Part shown: positions 20,711 to 32,100 of the stretch, piece after piece
Numbering within the stretch: position 1 is the stretch's first letter
Layout of the letters: each line of letters starts with the position of its first letter
Source of the DNA: Torymus aiolomorphi
Taxonomy: Eukaryota; Arthropoda; Insecta; Hymenoptera; Torymidae
Assembly: GCA_036365515.1 (NCBI GenBank)
Contig: CM070874.1
Location: forward strand, 50,226,583 to 50,290,582
DNA: 64,000 bases
Direction of reading: 5' to 3'
Notes under the pieces: model-generated
The model's database searches: none
Seen by the model: the letters and a program-made list of their open reading frames with translations, nothing else
What the model was told of the DNA's origin: nothing
Position numbers and translations under genes: made by a program

Positions 20711-20957
20711 ATAACATGTGTTACGAGTGAGAACTCGCAGGTAAAAAAATAAATGGAAGAGGACTCGATAAAAAATGGCACGCCGTGACTCGGTGGGGAA
20801 CCGAACCCCTGAGCTTCCGTTTTCGCGACGGGTGCTTTGTTCGCTGAGCTATCGATGCCTATGCGTGTCTTTCTTCGAGTCGTCGTCATATTGCTATACA
20901 TGCAACCCGATCCGCTTCGTCACGTTGTGCATACTATGCACACGTAACACATGTTAT
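20711..20957. mobile_element. Small element with 15-bp perfect TIRs and a tRNA-like core
   Basis: ATAACATGTGTTACG (20711-20725) is exactly inverted at 20943-20957. Inside, on the minus strand, is a tRNA-like stretch: A box TAGCTCAGCGAACAAAG (plus 20835-20851), near-consensus B box GGTTCGGTTCC (plus 20797-20807) in a GGGG/CCCC-paired T-arm, and an anticodon-like stem CCGT...ACGG whose loop lacks U33. The combination of TIRs with a tRNA-like core is unusual. Confidence 0.6.
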
Positions 20958-21009
20958 ATGGAAAGAAATTTAGATTAACGAATAAATAATGATGATAATC
21001 TTCAAAATC

Positions 21010-21190
21010 TTAAAGGTTGTATTGGCTATTCGATCCAAGTCGCAAATTAGTATCGCTAAAGATTATCAATAATTAATTATCAAACCTTATTCATTACTTG
21101 TTATTAAGTAAGTTTATAAAAGTACACTTGATAAATATCTTAAGTCTTCAAAACCAATCAGACGAAAATATCTTAAGTATTCCAATATTC
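21010..21190. repeat. Dispersed repeat, copy 1
   Basis: TTAAAGGTTGTATTGGCTAT onward matches 63353-63540 in the same orientation, with shared blocks AATAATTAATTATCAAACC and TCAAAACC. Length about 180 bp. Family not recognised. Confidence 0.65.
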
Positions 21191-22310
21191 AAAGATCATA
21201 AAGCTTAGGGAGGGTCATTCGCTAAGAAGTGTATTTAATGGGTTCTTCCTTGGGTCCCCAATATTAACATAATTGCTTGTAAAATAATTTAAAGTCTAAA
21301 TTAATTAATCCGAGATTAATATTGAACAACTTTGCTAAACCTTCATCGACCCATTAATTTTGTTATTGATTATATTTCCTAATGATTTTCAAAATATATA
21401 TTAATTTTTTTACTAGCTCAAATAGGCTGGATGAATAAAAATTACATGCAAACATGCAAAATAAAATCGCGTTTTCCCATAAGACTCTATAGTAATGTAA
21501 CCTCAAAACTCGATTTTTACAAATGCCGTACTCATTTATTCGTCAAACTATCGTAAAAAAATAAAAGCTGGTTTTCTCTAGTTTCATTTTATTTTTTGCA
21601 AATTTGTCTAGGGCGATTTTGGAATAAATGGCTAAAAGTTGACGAAAAGGCGTTTATGCATTTCTTAACAAATTTTCAATCTTTAAAGGTTTGCTTTAAA
21701 GAAAATTTTTATCCACCTTTGAGGACGTGTAAATGGATTTTTCGCGTAGATTTCCTCATCCTATACTTTGTATACACAAATCTGACGGTCATGTAGCAGA
21801 GGCGCTTTTAATATTAGAGATTAAATTAATTACAGAGATGTTAGTTTTTAATGCATTTTAATTCCTGCATAACCTAAATGTAAAACTGTTCGGATAAATT
21901 TTGGTGGTAGAAAATGAATTATTGTCATTTAAAAGTAACACGATTTAGTGCAATAATATTTTTTATAATTTCTAAGTTGTAAATAATTTGTGTCTAGGTA
22001 ATAACAGATGCAAAGTATATATATATAACAATTTTTTTTCTTAATAGAATATTCTGTTGTAGAAAATAAAATAAATATATGTCTGACTTAATCAAGTGAC
22101 TACTTATGAAAGGAGAGCAAAGAAAAAAAACACTTATTATATGCATTCTACCAATAAATTTTTTATAATTATTAATTAAACTCACGTGATGATGATTTAT
22201 CAGAAGCAACACTACAAAACGAATATTTCATAATTACCTATAACAGAAAAAAAGATTATATTAAAATTATTACTTATATAAAATGCAAATAAAATTGAGA
22301 TTATTAACCT
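21191..22310. other. AT-rich spacer
   Basis: No gene, RNA or obvious repeat. Confidence 0.4.
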
Positions 22311-22317
22311 AAATATG

Positions 22318-22400
22318 CAATTGTCACTCGCTTCGCTCGTGCGAGAAACGTCTCATGCGGTGAATAATCACCTTTCACACCAGTGTCATAATGTACTATT
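22318..22400. repeat. CGCTTCGCTCG repeat fragment
   Basis: CACTCGCTTCGCTCGTGCGAG followed by AAACGTCTCATGC, TGAATAATCACC and ATAATGTACTATT. The same words occur in reverse near 10615-10650, so this is another copy of the family at 10505-11040. Confidence 0.6.
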
Positions 22401-22734
22401 ATTTTAATTGCACTAGCCACTCTTTTTTAGGTCAAATAATACAGTTGAGTAGGTTTCAAAACCGTTTTATTTGATTGTAATCAATTTTTGGTAGCCTGAA
22501 AGTACTTGGGCGAATACGTCCTAGCAAGCGCTAAAGGGTTAATTACATAACTGAAACAGTTCATAAAACAAACATATGAAGTAATTAACAAATGGCAATC
22601 AGAAACGAAATATATTAAATACTAAAGTGGTTATTTACAATTGAGATATTATATAGGTAATATCAACATGGAACTTCAAAGATTGTTACGACTATTTCGT
22701 CGGGTGGGCGGAAGAAAGCGGAAGCGGGATGTGT

Positions 22735-22797
22735 GGGAAAAGTAAGGGCAACATTTCGTATCGTTTCCCATCTACCACGAAATGTTGCCCTTCTCCC
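22735..22797. repeat. 16-bp perfect hairpin
   Basis: AAGGGCAACATTTCGT (22744-22759) and ACGAAATGTTGCCCTT (22777-22792) enclose a 17-nt loop; flanking GGGAAAAGT and CTCCC partly extend the stem. The size is compatible with a small structured RNA, but the stem is short for a pre-miRNA. Confidence 0.7.
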
Positions 22798-22799
22798 GC

Positions 22800-23850
22800 A
22801 TGTAACTTTTCACGCGCGTTCCGCGACATTTAACCTTTCTCCCGCTGGCCGTAGGATATGCCCTTTCTCCCTCGAGCAACGGAATGTCGTCTTCTCGGTC
22901 GATATCTCGGTCTGCTATTGGTCGAAAAAATCTAAGTGGGCTTATAAGCGCTATCTCAGACCAATAACAAGAAAACAAATTAAAAAGGTTTTGTTAACCT
23001 TATTTAACCTCATTAGAAATTCGATTTTACGTGTTTTTTTCTTTTTTTTTATAAAATAGCATACAATATATTGAAAAATAATATGTAATTGTACTCTTCA
23101 GTTTTGCACGTTGACATGGTATTTTTTAAAAATCAAGTAGAGAAAACGTAGAGGAAAAGTAGAGAAAAGGTTGAGGAAAAATGTTCTAGTTATTTTAGAA
23201 ACGGTCGAGTTCTGAAAAAATATCGAATAACCGATGAGTAATAAAAACGCAAATAAATAAAACTATGTATTACGATACACTAAAAGGTTATTTACATTTC
23301 CTATACATGGACTACTTTTCTACTGTAAGTGAGTAAAAGCTTTCAATGCAGAATAAATCTAATGTCATAAAGAATATTTTTATTCTTTATTAAAAATTGA
23401 AAACCCATACCAAATCTTTGTCATTAGCATTTTGTATAGTTTTTTAAGGAGGTTTTTGAAGATTACCTCCACTATCCACTGCAGTAGCAAAAAATAAATA
23501 TTTCATGCTATATGATGTTAGTTTTAATTCATACCATTGAAATCACAACAATCTTGTTTTAAATGAGCCATGATTTTGTTTACTGCTAGCAGAGAATGAG
23601 CTGAATATTTTCATGGTAACACATATATACTGGGCGTTCTAGGTACCTGCTTCGACATTTTAATATTTCATGAAACATAATTAATTTTTGCTGTACATAT
23701 ATGAAATAGTATCTGCAAGAATTTCCGCAGAAGTTTTATGTGAGTGAAAACTTTGTAGAAATTTCTGACGAGTAGAAATTCTTCTAGAAATGCACCTGCA
23801 GGTATTTGCTGCAGATTTTTTTTCTACAGAGACGTTCGTGCGCATACGCG
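22800..23850. other. Unassigned stretch
   Basis: A moderately GC-rich part (to about 22960) with a 108-codon plus frame and no known domain, then AT-rich DNA. Nothing else recognised. Confidence 0.35.
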
Positions 23851-23929
23851 AATATCATTTTTGCGTATATTAGCTGTCCTCCATCGCGTGGTAAGCAATT
23901 CCGAGAATTCTTGATGCTCCGACAACTCC

Positions 23930-24130
23930 CGCGCATGCAGCCGACTATTCACCCCAACTGTTCCGAGGTGGTGAAATCAGCAGCTAATCAGAGCCCTGCG
24001 CTTCAGCTTCTGCCTCGCGTATAAAAGCGTGCGCTTTGCGAACGAATGCGCTCATATAATCATAACTTATACTTCGTCGCTTCGGAATAAAAAGGAGGAT
24101 CAGAGTTCGGTTCGAAAAGGCGACAACTCG
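23930..24130 (+). promoter_or_regulatory. Candidate TATA-type core promoter
   Basis: TATAAAAG at 24020-24027 lies in CG-rich context (GCCTCGCGTATAAAAGCGTG) with TCATA about 32 bp downstream as an initiator-like site. Upstream sequence is GC-richer than surroundings. AATAAA at 24086-24091 follows within 70 bp, as in the U3-R region of some LTRs, so an old LTR promoter is as likely as a host gene promoter. No coding exon follows that I can recognise. Confidence 0.4.
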
Positions 24131-24819
24131 GTGTCCGGTTTAGTTTTCTCTATATTAGTGTATAGCATTCTCTTTATTTGTTGCATTTGTCTTATGTATT
24201 TTCTATAACTGTGCCTTTCTTTATTCTGAAGAAATCTTTATGTATTTTCGCATTCCAAATCTTACTATCAGCCTTTCGATATATAAAATACCACCCTTAA
24301 TAGAATGTGTCGATATTTTGGAAATAATACAAATAAAAAAGAAAAATCATATATTATAGTATTGCTTGCTCGCAGAGATATATAGCTTTGTGTTTTTTTT
24401 TATTACTTATATTATAAGATATAATTTTTCTTTTTTATTCTTATTACTTCCAAGATATCGATTCATTTTATTTACATGTAGGTATAATTTTGTAATATAA
24501 CAAGATGTTCTTACCATATATTGGCAACTTTTCATAAAAATGTTGAGATTTGGCATAAATATTACGTTTTTTACTGCCGCTCACATAGAAATATTTAGTT
24601 TATTGATTATGTCAATCGAAAAATTGGATTTGCATAACTAATATATCTGGGCAATAGTTGTCTACGATAGACTGTGTGCGTGGCTCCAGTGTCGTGGAAT
24701 TATAAAGCCAATATCTCATATATTGTTTCTCATACATTGATCTTGCTCATACTTAGCTAATTTCTCAAGGTTATTTTCAAACCGCTACCTGTTACGGGTG
24801 AAAGTTTTTAATACATAGA
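24131..24819. other. AT-rich spacer
   Basis: Nothing recognised. Confidence 0.35.
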
Positions 24820-25080
24820 TGTAAACGCAGTAGCAAGGCAAAGCTGCAAGTCAGCATTATAGACGAAACGCAAAAGAGTCACGGCGACTCGCCCAAACAC
24901 GATAAGCTGACACAGGGATTTTGTCTAGGCCAGAGTTCAAAGCCACATTGGCAATCGCCCCACTCATAGGTGATCAAGGAAAGATGGGATCATCTTGATT
25001 GTGGCTATTTGCTTCGTGCAGACGTTGGAGGGAATGCGGAGTCGATTGACGCGCACAGGGAAAATAGATACGAAAGAAGA
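24820..25080. other. GC-richer unassigned block
   Basis: Sharp boundaries against AT-rich flanks. Frames are short on both strands and show no known domain. Could be an exon, a non-coding RNA or a mobile fragment. Confidence 0.25.
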
Positions 25081-25769
25081 CTTTATTTTAATGTCAAACA
25101 AAATAACACTGTTTATTGTTAATCAAAAATATCATTAACTTGTGTATCTTTATACTGAAAAGAACGATGAAAGAAACAATAGTTATTTTAGCAGATATAT
25201 TATGTCCTTATGAATTCTTATGAGAAATTTATACAGAAAATATTTCATATTATTTGTGCAACAAAAATTAATTATATTTGATTGCTGACTCTACTATGAT
25301 GGCCACTTTATTGATTCAAAGAGCGGGCCAAAAGTAGCATTTTATTTGCTCTTACATTTTATTCCCTGCAAACAAGGAATACAAAATTTTATTCTCTCCA
25401 AAGAGCTCCTGGTAGAAATTACTCCATCGAAAATGGCTAGTTTCTAAATCGTGGTGAAACGCTTTTTGTGATCAGTCTGTCCCATTTAACAAATTTTGTT
25501 AACTTAATTACTGTTTCGGAAGATATTAATAAAAATATTAATTTTGCCATCTGATTTTGTCTCTCTCACTCTCGCCATATAATGAATGACCTATTACTAG
25601 ATTTTTTCTTAATACTAAAAATGGCGCGATGCCACCATGTCTTTGCCAGCTTCATTAGCTTAAAACTAGCTAAAAACGGTTAGCTTGTTTCGATTGCACG
25701 CCATTTGCCACGCCAGTAAATGTTCGAGAATGATTGTGTATCGTGAATTCGACACGCTACACACACGTA
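25081..25769. other. AT-rich spacer with TTATTCCCTGCAAACAAGGAAT-like segment
   Basis: The piece at about 25360-25390 resembles TTATTCCTTGTTTTG...GGGAAT at 27290-27370, so a diverged member of the AATAGTACATTATG family may lie here. Confidence 0.35.
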
Positions 25770-26400
25770 CACATATGTGACCAGGATTCAGCAGTCCGCC
25801 ATCTCTGGGCCTCGCACCCGTCTACCAGATGACGTCAGTAGTCCGGCCTAGCCGACTGCAGCGGCATCCTGGGACTACCAGCACCTTCATTCGACCTCGA
25901 ACTGCGTAAATCTCATTCGCGGGCTCCCCTCTCTGGCAGTTAACCGCTGAAGATTAAGTAGCGCGATAGATTAAGATCGCACGCGGATTTGTTAGTTCAG
26001 ACGAGGGACATTAAACCGGGCGAAATCCAGATGTACTCTTGTAGCATACGTACGTTTAATGTATGATCGTGTTATAATATTCATTTGTCATTGATATTCA
26101 GTTGTGCATGTTTCTCTGTCCTCCAGATCACCGATCCGATCCGGACCCATCCCAAACTGAGAGCTAGTCGAAGCTCTTCTCGCGGCTTAGCGACGTATGG
26201 GTGCAAGCCCGACGTGTAAAAGCGGCGTTCACGAAAGTACCATCGTCGTTATCTAATAATCATCCGGGATGGAAGTGTCGCTACGTTACAATCGGAAAAC
26301 GCATTTCATCGATGGCAAAAAACTGTCACCATTATTTCGACATTCTGAGTCTGGCTAGACACTTTCTAGTTAAGAAATGTGATCAATTTCGATCGTGAAA
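25770..26400. other. CpG-containing island
   Basis: GC-richer than surroundings, with TTTCTCTGTCCTCCAG at 26110-26125 that would serve as a splice acceptor on the plus strand, and a 65-codon frame (26201-26398) downstream without a known domain. Could hold an exon of an unknown gene or be an LTR remnant. Confidence 0.3.
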
Positions 26401-26439
26401 GTAGGAGAGAAAATTTCGCATTTCGAGCGTATTTTATGA

Positions 26440-26555
26440 AAGTGGCAAGAAATATCCATTTCTACCCTAAACCAAGTGAGAAATGAAAAATTGGTGAGAA
26501 ATATTCATTTCTACCTTAAAACAGGTAATAAATAAACATTTCTACCCTTTAGGGA
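26440..26555. repeat. Degenerate tandem repeat
   Basis: Three copies of AGAAATATCCATTTCTACCY-like units spaced about 50-60 bp apart. Confidence 0.6.
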
Positions 26556-26611
26556 AGTATAATTAATTGTGTATATATTTTCAAATTATTTTGATTTCCA
26601 ACTGCGTTGTG

Positions 26612-26863
26612 TACACTGAGAGAAAAAATTCTAATAATCACTATATTGATATCTTTGAACGTTTCCATCTTGAAAAGGTTATAGTAGCCTTATTATTATT
26701 GTGTATTAATAATTCAGATACATTCTCAATCCAAATTTCTGTATCTTCATAGTAACCGCCATATCTTAACTATTACTATATGTAAGTTTGGTTTGATTTT
26801 CAATTCCATATATTTATAGTTAAGATATTAAGTTTATTATAACCTTTCTTTTCTCTCAGTATA
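26612..26863. mobile_element. Tc1/mariner-type MITE, 252 bp
   Basis: Left end TACACTGAGAGAAAA (26612-26626) and right end TTTTCTCTCAGTATA (26849-26863) form 14 of 15 matched inverted repeats with TA at both outer ends. AT-rich, non-coding interior. The end resembles the MITE at 11481 (CACTGAAAAAA) and the motif at 5432. Confidence 0.75.
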
Positions 26864-27004
26864 CGACTGGAAATGCCCAATCCTCTCTTCAACCCATACA
26901 CGTAAAAAAGTCCCTGTCATGCCTTCATTAAAAAAATATGGTGTGTAACACAGGAAGAAGAGCTTTTTCAGACTCGGGTGCGGGACACCTCACCCTCACT
27001 AGAA

Positions 27005-27560
27005 ATAGCTTATTTTTTCCCCTTCTTGCATAACGTACTATTAATCCCTCAAAACAGTGAAATAGTATATTACACAACTAGGGAGGTAAAGAGTTGGCCA
27101 GTCCAGGGCACGTGCAAATTGCAATCCGAGCCGCAGAAGAGGGTGGCAAATATGTGCTCTGTGGTGGCCATCTTTATCCCCGTGTTGCGTATACGATTTT
27201 TTTTTGGCTGGCCGAAAATGCAACCTTCGTGATAGAACGCCGGGAGCAAAAGTGATATTTTCGTCCCGCTAGGCAAAACAAAATATTATTCCTTGTTTTG
27301 CGGAAATCCAAAATTTGTTATCCCCTGTTTTGAGGGAATGCAATTTTTTATTCCCTGTTTTGAGGGAATAATAGTACATTATGTAACAAGGGGTGAAAGT
27401 AGCAGATTCTTCCCGCGGGTGAGGTTACTGCCCGAGCGACAAGAGTGTTCACAAAGGTGTGGTTACTGCCCGAGCGAAGCGAGGATTAGATTTTCATAGA
27501 TTTATTACAAAATAAATAGCACGATTATAAAAAGTGTAAAAAAAATATCAATTTTTACTT
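27005..27560. repeat. Compound of AATAGTACATTATG / CCCGAGCGAAGCGAG repeats
   Basis: GCATAACGTACTATTAATCC (27028), GTTTTGAGGGAAT twice (27329, 27357), AATAGTACATTATGTAACAA (27369) and TTACTGCCCGAGCGA twice (27426, 27465). The same words occur at 10.5-11.0 kb, 22.3 kb and 63.67 kb. Frames here have no known domain. Confidence 0.6.
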
Positions 27561-27944
27561 TCGCCCCGCAAATGAGATTTGCGGGAAATATATGCAACTT
27601 TTGCCCCGATGAAAGGTGGTCATTTTGGTTGAGCGTGGAATAAAATTTATTATTTCCTTTTTTGAGGAAAATGAAGTAACTGCAAGTACCGCAGTATATT
27701 TGAAAATTTGTCTGCCAGAGCGGGTCGAAGCAGGTAACTAAGAGGCCAAGAATTGGTGTTACCATTCGCATGATTATTTACTGTTAGATTTGAAAATTCT
27801 TTTTTAAGATGTATTTTACTCATGATTCATATAAATGTCTTGTCACACAAGTTTCCATCGACGTTTAGACAACGTAGAAGACGAGACGCCGTCGACTGAG
27901 TAAAAGAATAACTTACTCACGATTCACTCGTCATGGCATATATT
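27561..27944. other. AT-rich spacer
   Basis: Contains ATGAGATTTGCGGGA and GCCCCGATGAAAGG, likely more of the repeat compound to the left. No gene. Confidence 0.35.
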
Positions 27945-28015
27945 GTGACGTCGACTCCGTGGTTGAGTGCGAGCCTACAACCCGCGGGTTCGTGAGTTCG
28001 CATCCCACTCGTCGC
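27945..28015 (+). tRNA. tRNA-like sequence, probably a SINE head or tRNA pseudogene
   Basis: 71 nt with an acceptor-like pairing (GTGACGT with TCGTCGC, 6 of 7 including one wobble), A-box-like GTGGTTGAGTGCGAG (27959-27973) and T-arm GTGAGTTCGCATCCCAC holding a B box close to GGTTCGNNNCC. The anticodon arm (CCTACAACCCGCGGGTT) does not give a proper 5-bp stem with a U-turn 7-nt loop, so I do not name an anticodon. No long tail is visible. Confidence 0.4.
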
Positions 28016-28400
28016 TTATTTGTTATGCTTTATTATTTATTTCTTACGTACTTAACAGTTCATATTCATAAATCATAGTTAATATAAATGCATTGAATTT
28101 GCTAATTTGTCTTTAATACTATTGCGAGCTATTATGAATAGTTTAGTAATTTATAATCGGCGCCCTTTTTATTTTATTGTGAAAATATGCGTCATCACAC
28201 GAACACAAGGCCACAATCGATTCTATGCGCGTGCTGCATCATGCACGGAATATAAATTTTCTCGTGATAATAAATAATGTAAAAAATTTAAACACGCACA
28301 ATTGCAGCATCTTTCATCTAATCCTTATGTGATGTTGATCATCATATAGTCAGGAAAATGTTATAAGAGGATATTTCATCTTTCTCTTTCACTCACTCTT
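28016..28400. other. AT-rich spacer
   Basis: Nothing recognised. Confidence 0.35.
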
Positions 28401-28556
28401 ACGCGCTAATTTATTGGAATAACCAGGCCGAAAGTTCGGTAGGCGCTATCCTAAAGGCAACCGGTCGCCTGCTGACCTCTGCTCCTGACGCCTGATTGAT
28501 TGAGAATGTGTCAACTTTACATTATAGCCACTGCCGTACGAGCCAGCGGTACTCCG

Positions 28557-28594
<38 letters not shown>

Positions 28595-29060
28595 CTTGTC
28601 CTGTTTGTACGATGAACGCGCGCGCACGTTTGCTTGTAGTGTTTGATTGCCGATAAGCCGAGCTGGGGCGTAGGTGAGTGCTGCTGCCCTGCTCCGGCCC
28701 GATAAGAGGTTATGCAATCTGGGATCATTGGCCGTGAAGAGACGGCGAAAAACGATAAGCCGGCTTCCGGCGGACGACTTAATCGCGTGTAAACAGGGGG
28801 CGGAGGTGGGCGGGAGGGAGTCTTGATATTCTTATTTGCGTCGGAACTGAGGTACTATGTCTGGGGGCGAACCAGCGAGCGGGAATTGTGATTGATGTTC
28901 GCACGGGCTGCAAGCCGAGGTGGATTGAAAATCTAGCAGGCAGCCGGCCGGTAATTGATTTTGATGCTGATGAAGTGTTGATACTGCGCGGGAATGGATT
29001 TTTGTTGGAGCAGTGAATTTTCGCCCTAGTTTTTCGGCTCATTTTTCACTGGAACAGCGT
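28401..29060. other. GC-rich CpG island with (CT)n
   Basis: High CpG and few ATG-started long frames. It could be a promoter-associated island of a gene lying outside the window. Only a (CT)16 run is repetitive. Confidence 0.35.
28559..28590. repeat. (CT)n microsatellite
   Basis: About 32 bp of CT. Confidence 0.95.
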
Positions 29061-29700
29061 ATGAAACTAATGTTTAATGATGTTTGCTCGCATAATTAGT
29101 GTGCTCTTTAACTTTAAATTAAAACGGCGAGCGTGCAATGTTGACGCGACTGCTACACGTGTACTTGGCACGTAGATAACGAATAATTAACGCGCAGTAT
29201 TATTTTTTAATATATCAGCATAAATATGTCAGAAAAAGTGAATGCCCTTGCTTCAATTTTGTAAATGGTTTGCAGAAAATTATTCTACTTTAGAGACATA
29301 AAGTAACGTTCAGAATAATGTACCACTTGAAAAAAGGTCATGTTGAGCGGTAATTACTTTTTAATGAGTTTTAAAATGTAAAATTAAAACATTCACGTTA
29401 TGACAAGATACATTTTTTAAATTAAAACTTTTAATAAATGCGCATGCTTTATACGAGTAAGTATGGAATATTAATGAGAAGTATGATTAAATCCATACTT
29501 GTAATGACTAAAATTAATACGACTTAATGTAAACTACAGCAAGTATGACAATTGAATTTTGGCGCAAAAGTAGAAACTGAAAAGATATCACGCATACAAA
29601 TGCAGTTAATCTGAATTTTGTCAATCTTTAAATAAACTAAAATAATTTCTTAACATAATGAAAGAAAATAAAGTTATCGTGCATCAATAGTTAACATTTG
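29061..29700. other. AT-rich spacer
   Basis: Nothing recognised. Confidence 0.35.
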
Positions 29701-29819
29701 TAACGGTACTAATATCATAGCATTCGGCACTGTTCGAAAGACTTAATGGTTATTTTCAAACAAACATCAATTTGATACGTAGCAGCTGCAATGAAATCTC
29801 GGACAAATAAACCGACGAA

Positions 29820-30400
29820 TCTATATGACGAAAACGCTACCGCACTCTCTGGTATATATATCGAGAGAAGCTCTAAATCAAAAGCAATCCCGCAGGCAAA
29901 CTCCTCAAACGAAACAGAGTAAAAGAAACAGCTCATCCTCGCGTGCGCGCACCCGCTTCTATATTTATTATTTGCGCATGAAAAGCTTTGCCGCGCGCAT
30001 AGCCCGCCGATTTCAATGAGGCTCGCGTGCGTATCAGAGGGCCGCACAGTGTGTGTATGCACGGACGCGCACAGACACCCTTTTTGCAAGGTGGCTCTTG
30101 CGCTGATGTGATTTCCGCGCGTACATATCAAGGCCACGCGCATGGACGTCAAGCGCGAGGCGTGGTGCGGGGGTGGCGGAGAGGAGGAGCACTGGGAGGG
30201 GGTCAACGAGGGGTGTACGGTGCAAATTGCACCGAGTGTGGTTTGCGGCCGCATACGCGCGAGGACTTGGGTGGCACGCGTGGCCAAGTGGATGCATGCG
30301 CGAGCCTGTGTATGTGTGCGTGTGTGGGTGGCCAGCTTAACCGCAAGGTCTAATCGTGCAGCGAATCAAAGACAGATAACGTAAGAGGCCGAAGGACTCT
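29820..30400. other. CpG-rich island with overlapping open frames
   Basis: A 190-codon minus frame (29715-30287) and plus frames at 30027-30353 and 30142-30384 overlap fully. All are low in recognisable domains and driven by G/C composition. TATATATCG at 29856 could act as a TATA element. I do not call a gene. Regulatory island or old retroelement are both possible. Confidence 0.3.
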
Positions 30401-31200
30401 GAGGATAAGGGATTCGCAAATCTTCAGTATTGAGATATATATCTGTATATTTTTCCAGATACTACGAAATAAAGAAAAAGTAGTCATATACGTACGTAGA
30501 ATAAGTAGATGGTCGCTTTACTACCACGCGTTTTAGTTTTAGTACCATTCTAAGGTGATTTGAAATATCGATTTGAAACTTTGTAGAATGGTAAAGTGCA
30601 TTATTACGCAGGGCAATAATGGATTGGTTTTGCAAAACGCATCAAAATATACTTTTTAAACTGTGTAATTTGCTCGGTCGGTAGTACTTGACGGAGACTT
30701 AAGTGCTCATAGTAATAATGTTACGAACCAGAATTAGATTCTCAATATTGTATTAATTAAATTTCTTTAGGAGTTTGGTAGGAATTATTGTATCAGTTGA
30801 ACAGTATATTTCGATAGAATATGTGCTTACTTTCGTGAATTACTTGTTTTCTAGGAAAAGTTGTAGTGCAATATCATAATCAGATTTACTATCTATCTCA
30901 CTCAAGTGTAAGTAATTAAAAATAATGTTAAATAAGTTAATAACAAATAGATACAATCTGGTACAGCGATTTTTTGCCGGTAAAACAGTCGTGATGGTTA
31001 TATTAGACCATATTTCTATTCATAGTTACACGTTATTCCATGAACTTGCTGCAAGGAAGCCATACATTTCCTATTACAATAAAAAAGGGATTTCATTTCA
31101 TAAGACATCTTACTTCTCAATATAAACGTCCCACGAGTTCATAATTTTCTGGGCACTTTCCTTTTTTACATTTTTCACATTATTAAGTTGCCCTGAACGC
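30401..31200. other. AT-rich spacer
   Basis: No gene or repeat recognised. Confidence 0.35.
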
Positions 31201-31661
31201 GCTACTTTTCGCTTCACTCAGACCGCAAGCCTCACCCTCATCTCCCTTCTCCCCGAGAGCCAGGAAAAAACGGCCATCTCGTCGTCTCCTCTGCCCCCGC
31301 ATCCTTTACTTCCATCTCCGGGACATATATTATTCACGCCCCAACAAGCGGGGCCAAGCCCAATCAATTAGCGTTACGGTTAACCCCAACACACACAGTG
31401 CTGAAAACGGATGCACGAGATAAAGGACTCTCTCCCTCTATACATACATATATACGCACACATGCATATATATACTCAAAGCGGGAAATAGATTACACAC
31501 CCGACTCTTTATATTAGAGTGCATACCCACGATTCCGTCGATATACACAACTGCCTGCCTCTCCTCGCCATTAAGCCGATTCATTAAGCACCAGCCTGGG
31601 ATTATTGATGCGCGTCCGTGCTCTCTCCTTCGGTAATCGATGGACCGGTCTGCGTGCGCAC

Positions 31662-31749
<88 letters not shown>

Positions 31750-32100
31750 GACGGAAGGAATGGAGAGGACTACAGAGGCATCCCTCCACTCAAACGACCA
31801 CTGTTCTCCCGAGACGGAACAGACGGCTTAATGTACTCGATGAGATATCTGGGAAAGGGGGGAGGGGAAGTCGAAGATAACGAGAAAGAAAAAGGGAGGC
31901 AGGGGTGGATGGTTATGGTAATTAGAATTGGAATAGCGATTTACCGAGGCAAAATGTTGATTATGCCGAGGAGGTCTGTTATGCGATCGCACGCTGCAAT
32001 TTCTCCCTTCGTTCTCTCTCTCTCTCTCTCTCACTCATTCTCTCACTCGTTTTTTCTCTCGCTCTCTCTCTTGGCTTAAAGAGAAGTGTACGTGTGTAGA
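31201..32100. other. Pyrimidine- and CpG-containing block with GA microsatellite
   Basis: Includes the (AG)40 run, a CT-rich stretch at 32005-32070 and GC-rich flanks. Frames crossing the microsatellite encode only Arg-Glu or Ser-Leu runs and are not genes. Confidence 0.5.
31666..31745. repeat. (AG)n microsatellite, 80 bp
   Basis: Forty uninterrupted AG units; GAGA-factor-type sites if the DNA is regulatory. Confidence 0.97.

Noticed and set aside
27945..28015. Functional tRNA gene
   Set aside because: The anticodon arm does not form a 5-bp stem with a 7-nt U-turn loop; treated as tRNA-like.
29715..30287. 190-codon minus frame as a gene
   Set aside because: Fully overlapped by open frames on the other strand in a CpG-rich island; no recognisable domain or repeat-family match.
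31618..32079. 153-codon frame on the plus strand
   Set aside because: The core is Arg-Glu repeats from the (AG)n run; no domain before or after.
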